A stretch of 64,000 nt of DNA from Hybos culiciformis (taxonomy: Eukaryota > Arthropoda > Insecta > Diptera > Hybotidae): assembly GCA_964007475.1 (NCBI GenBank), contig OZ023275.1, positions 13,495,829-13,559,828 of the forward strand, written 5' to 3'. Both the position numbers and the translations under genes were made by a program. A model generated the notes under the pieces. The model did no database searches. It was not told where the DNA came from and saw only the letters and a program-made list of their open reading frames with translations. How positions within the stretch are numbered: position 1 is the first letter of the stretch; each line of letters begins with the position of its first letter. Shown one piece after another: positions 61,741 through 64,000 of this stretch.

Positions 61741-61860
61741 ATGGCAGATGCAGGAATATCGAACAAATTCAAAATTTTTAAAGAATATTTTGAATTGAAA
61801 TTGTTTGAAAAATTTTTCCAGAAAGTCTTAATAAAGATTCTTTTGTACATATACACATAA
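61741..61860 (+). CDS. hypothetical 39-residue ORF or first exon
   Basis: ATG directly after the CRE island (context ACATGG), encoding MADAGISNKFKIFKEYF and a Lys/Phe/Leu-rich remainder, ending in TAA. The first residues look like a normal N-terminus and the rest may be chance. No domain, no clear splice donor. Reported only because of its position next to the island. Confidence 0.15.
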   Translation: MADAGISNKFKIFKEYFELKLFEKFFQKVLIKILLYIYT

Positions 61861-64000
61861 TTCTTTATATTGTTAAATATAGTTAAATACAGTAAATCGA
61901 TCTATTTTAATCGATTTATTTTTAAAATAATTTTTCATTGCCTTATTGAAAGCAAAAAAAAAAAAAATTGTATCAATTCATGTCAAAATTGTGATAACTA
62001 TTTATTATGATTTGAATTTCCATGGAAACTAAACTCTGAATATATTCGTGTACATATATTTATAACGAACGTACATATAATAAATATTTCAGAAAATTTC
62101 TATATATAAGTAAACACAAATGAATATAGTGAAATAAGATGATAATAATAAAAGAATTTTGTGTATATATCTTATTTTGATTTTATGGTTTATTTCAATG
62201 GAAAGGGAAGACAAAAAAGAAAAAATAAAAAATCTTATTACGGAACCTTATCAAACACTCTATAAGAAAAATTATTATCATGGTAATATATGTAAAAAAA
62301 AAAAAATCCGAAAATTATAGTGTTTTCACTTGCATAGTTTTAAAACTTTATAAAGATACTTCTTAAAGATTTCTCATACTATTATTATAATATTAAAAAT
62401 AATGATATTATATTTATGAATAATGATATGGTTGGAAGTTTTGTTGTCACTAGAAATTTTGAAAAATTATGTTTTCTATTTAAATATACATAACATACAT
62501 AACATACATAATATTCCTTCAATAAATGATTGGAAAAATATTTCTCTAAGTATGTTATCTTTCTAAGTATGTTATATTTCTCTAAGTATGTTATCTTTCT
62601 ATTTAAATTTACTTAATATGCAGTTTCAGAGATTTGTAAATTCTCATGTGCATCTGAAAAAAGTCTTTAATCACTTTGATTGCATGATGACGAGCTTTAT
62701 TAATCGTTTTCTAAATCTGTTATGTTTCAGTTTGGAACCCTGCATGAAATATTTCATGCTTCATTGTACATGGTTAAGATTTTTGACTTCTATTATATTT
62801 TCCAGATATGATATCGTAGTATTGTAACGATTAATCTTAAATGTAAACTTTTTTAATTTAATTATCAGTTCAACTTAACTTAAAAACTACCACGCCATAA
62901 ATATACTGCAGAACAATGTACTGAAAAGCCTTAGCAAAACATTCACCCTGTATATATAACTTCTATGCTGAGTTGTTGCTTTAAATTAAGTCCAGAAAAC
63001 ATTTTTTTTTACCATTAATTTATTGTGACTCTTTTTTTTTTGTCCTTTATTCATACAAAACTATAATAAAGATTTTATGGTTAGTAGGTCCAAATAAAAA
63101 AAAAAAAAAAACCTTTATACAAAAGTACTAGATATAATGATTTTGACATAAAAATGAAGGTAGTAAAAAAGAAATCATGACAAGAAAGTGCCGACTTCTA
63201 TATTTATAATATTGTTGTAATTTTTTTTTCTAATTTAACGAAATTTATATAAATCATGTAAAAAATTTCGTTGATTTTGAATTGTAAGATAACAATATAT
63301 GGTAAAAATATAAAATATTTATATATAGTATAATATATAATTTTTTTTTACCATCATTAATATTTACCAGCATTTTAACAAAAAAAAAAATGAAAAAATA
63401 AAATATAAGAAAAAAAAAAAGAAATTTAAATTATATTCTCTTTATACTGAAAAAGAAAATCGTATATATATAAATTTATATTATTTTTTTTTTCTCGTAC
63501 TGATGGCAATGTTATAAAGGAAAGAAACATTGTGTTTTTTATGTTTTTATTACACTATAAATTAAGGATTCTTATACTCAATTTTTTTTTTTTTTTGCTT
63601 CTTCTTCTTCTTTTAGCTCGTATATATACCTTAATGGATGCGAAATAACATTGAAAACATTTTTATTTTATAAAAAAAAAAAAAAAATTTTTTTTTTTTA
63701 TCTGAATTAATGATTTATGTATATTTTTTTCCCTCATAAATATTGACAATAATTTTAGTATAGTGGCTTAAAGAAAAATGAGGTCATAGGGAGAATAGTG
63801 TGTCATGTAATTTTCATCGCAATATAAATTCGTTATGAATTATTATCAAAAAAAAAAATAAATAATGAAAATTTGGGGTGATATTAAGAACAATAATTTG
63901 CACTTATTTAAATACTATATATATGTATATATAATTGCTTTTAATATTAATATATCTATGAAATACAGTCCCTGTATTCGAAATAATATGTAAATATAAT
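61861..64000. other. AT-rich non-coding sequence
   Basis: Microsatellites and homopolymers; the ORF at 62588-62827 has no domain. A (CTT)n run lies at 63599-63614. Confidence 0.5.
62485..62600. repeat. short tandem repeats (ACATACATA and TCTAAGTATGTTAT)
   Basis: ACATACATA-type units at about 62485-62510. Three copies of CTAAGTATGTTAT separated by TTTCT spacers lie at 62545-62600. Confidence 0.85.

Noticed and set aside
1..64000. CRISPR arrays, rRNA, bacterial operons, or a defence or biosynthetic cluster
   Set aside because: No regularly spaced repeats, ribosome-binding sites, rRNA signatures or gene clusters were seen. The window is eukaryotic and repeat-dominated.

Overview
The window looks like a gene-poor piece of an animal nuclear genome, most likely an arthropod or insect. 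By eye it is about four-fifths A+T, with long homopolymers, (AT)n microsatellites, a spliced collagen-type exon with a polypyrimidine-CAG acceptor, and many eukaryotic transposons (hAT, Helitron, MITE and jockey/CR1-like LINE). I see no bacterial genes, operons, rRNA, CRISPR array or intact tRNA. The species cannot be fixed from the sequence.

Host genes. The only convincing host coding sequence is on the minus strand at 6344-7153: the terminal exon of a collagen-like secreted protein. It has a Cys-rich lead-in, 58 uninterrupted Gly-X-Y triplets, a four-Cys segment and a Thr/Arg tail encoded by an 18-bp minisatellite. Its upstream exons must lie at higher coordinates; I could not find them, so much of the remaining window may be intron or intergenic. 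A small non-AT island at 61621-61770 has a CRE palindrome and a 39-codon ORF; it may be regulatory, but that is weak.

Mobile elements, left to right: a 5'-truncated LINE with a 13-bp target duplication (2857-3672); a 721-bp hAT element (3947-4667) with an inverted twin at 59407-60127; a non-autonomous Helitron with internal tandem array (8967-9953); a second Helitron 3' end (near 15166); a palindromic MITE family at 16228-16649 and 39201-39605; a hAT deletion derivative with a hATC relic (23953-24527); a 677-bp hAT-like element present twice (34216-34892, 37060-37736); a hAT element with a nested MITE, inserted in one copy of a tandem repeat (41703-42313); a GC-ended hAT-like element (43372-44098); a 196-bp MITE (48013-48208); a 443-bp long-TIR element (51198-51640); and a 1.37-kb hAT relic (52351-53719).

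Structure. The most notable feature lies at 22-38 kb. Block X (22124-23376) recurs inverted at 34975-36217, directly after block A (33575-34974). A 200-N gap follows, and then A is repeated (36418-37818). The A|inverted-X junction is what the breakpoint of an inversion of about 11.6 kb (23377-34974) would give, so the assembly may have captured both arrangements of a heterozygous inversion. No new multi-gene system is visible; the interest is in transposon biology, one unusual collagen-like gene and the possible inversion.
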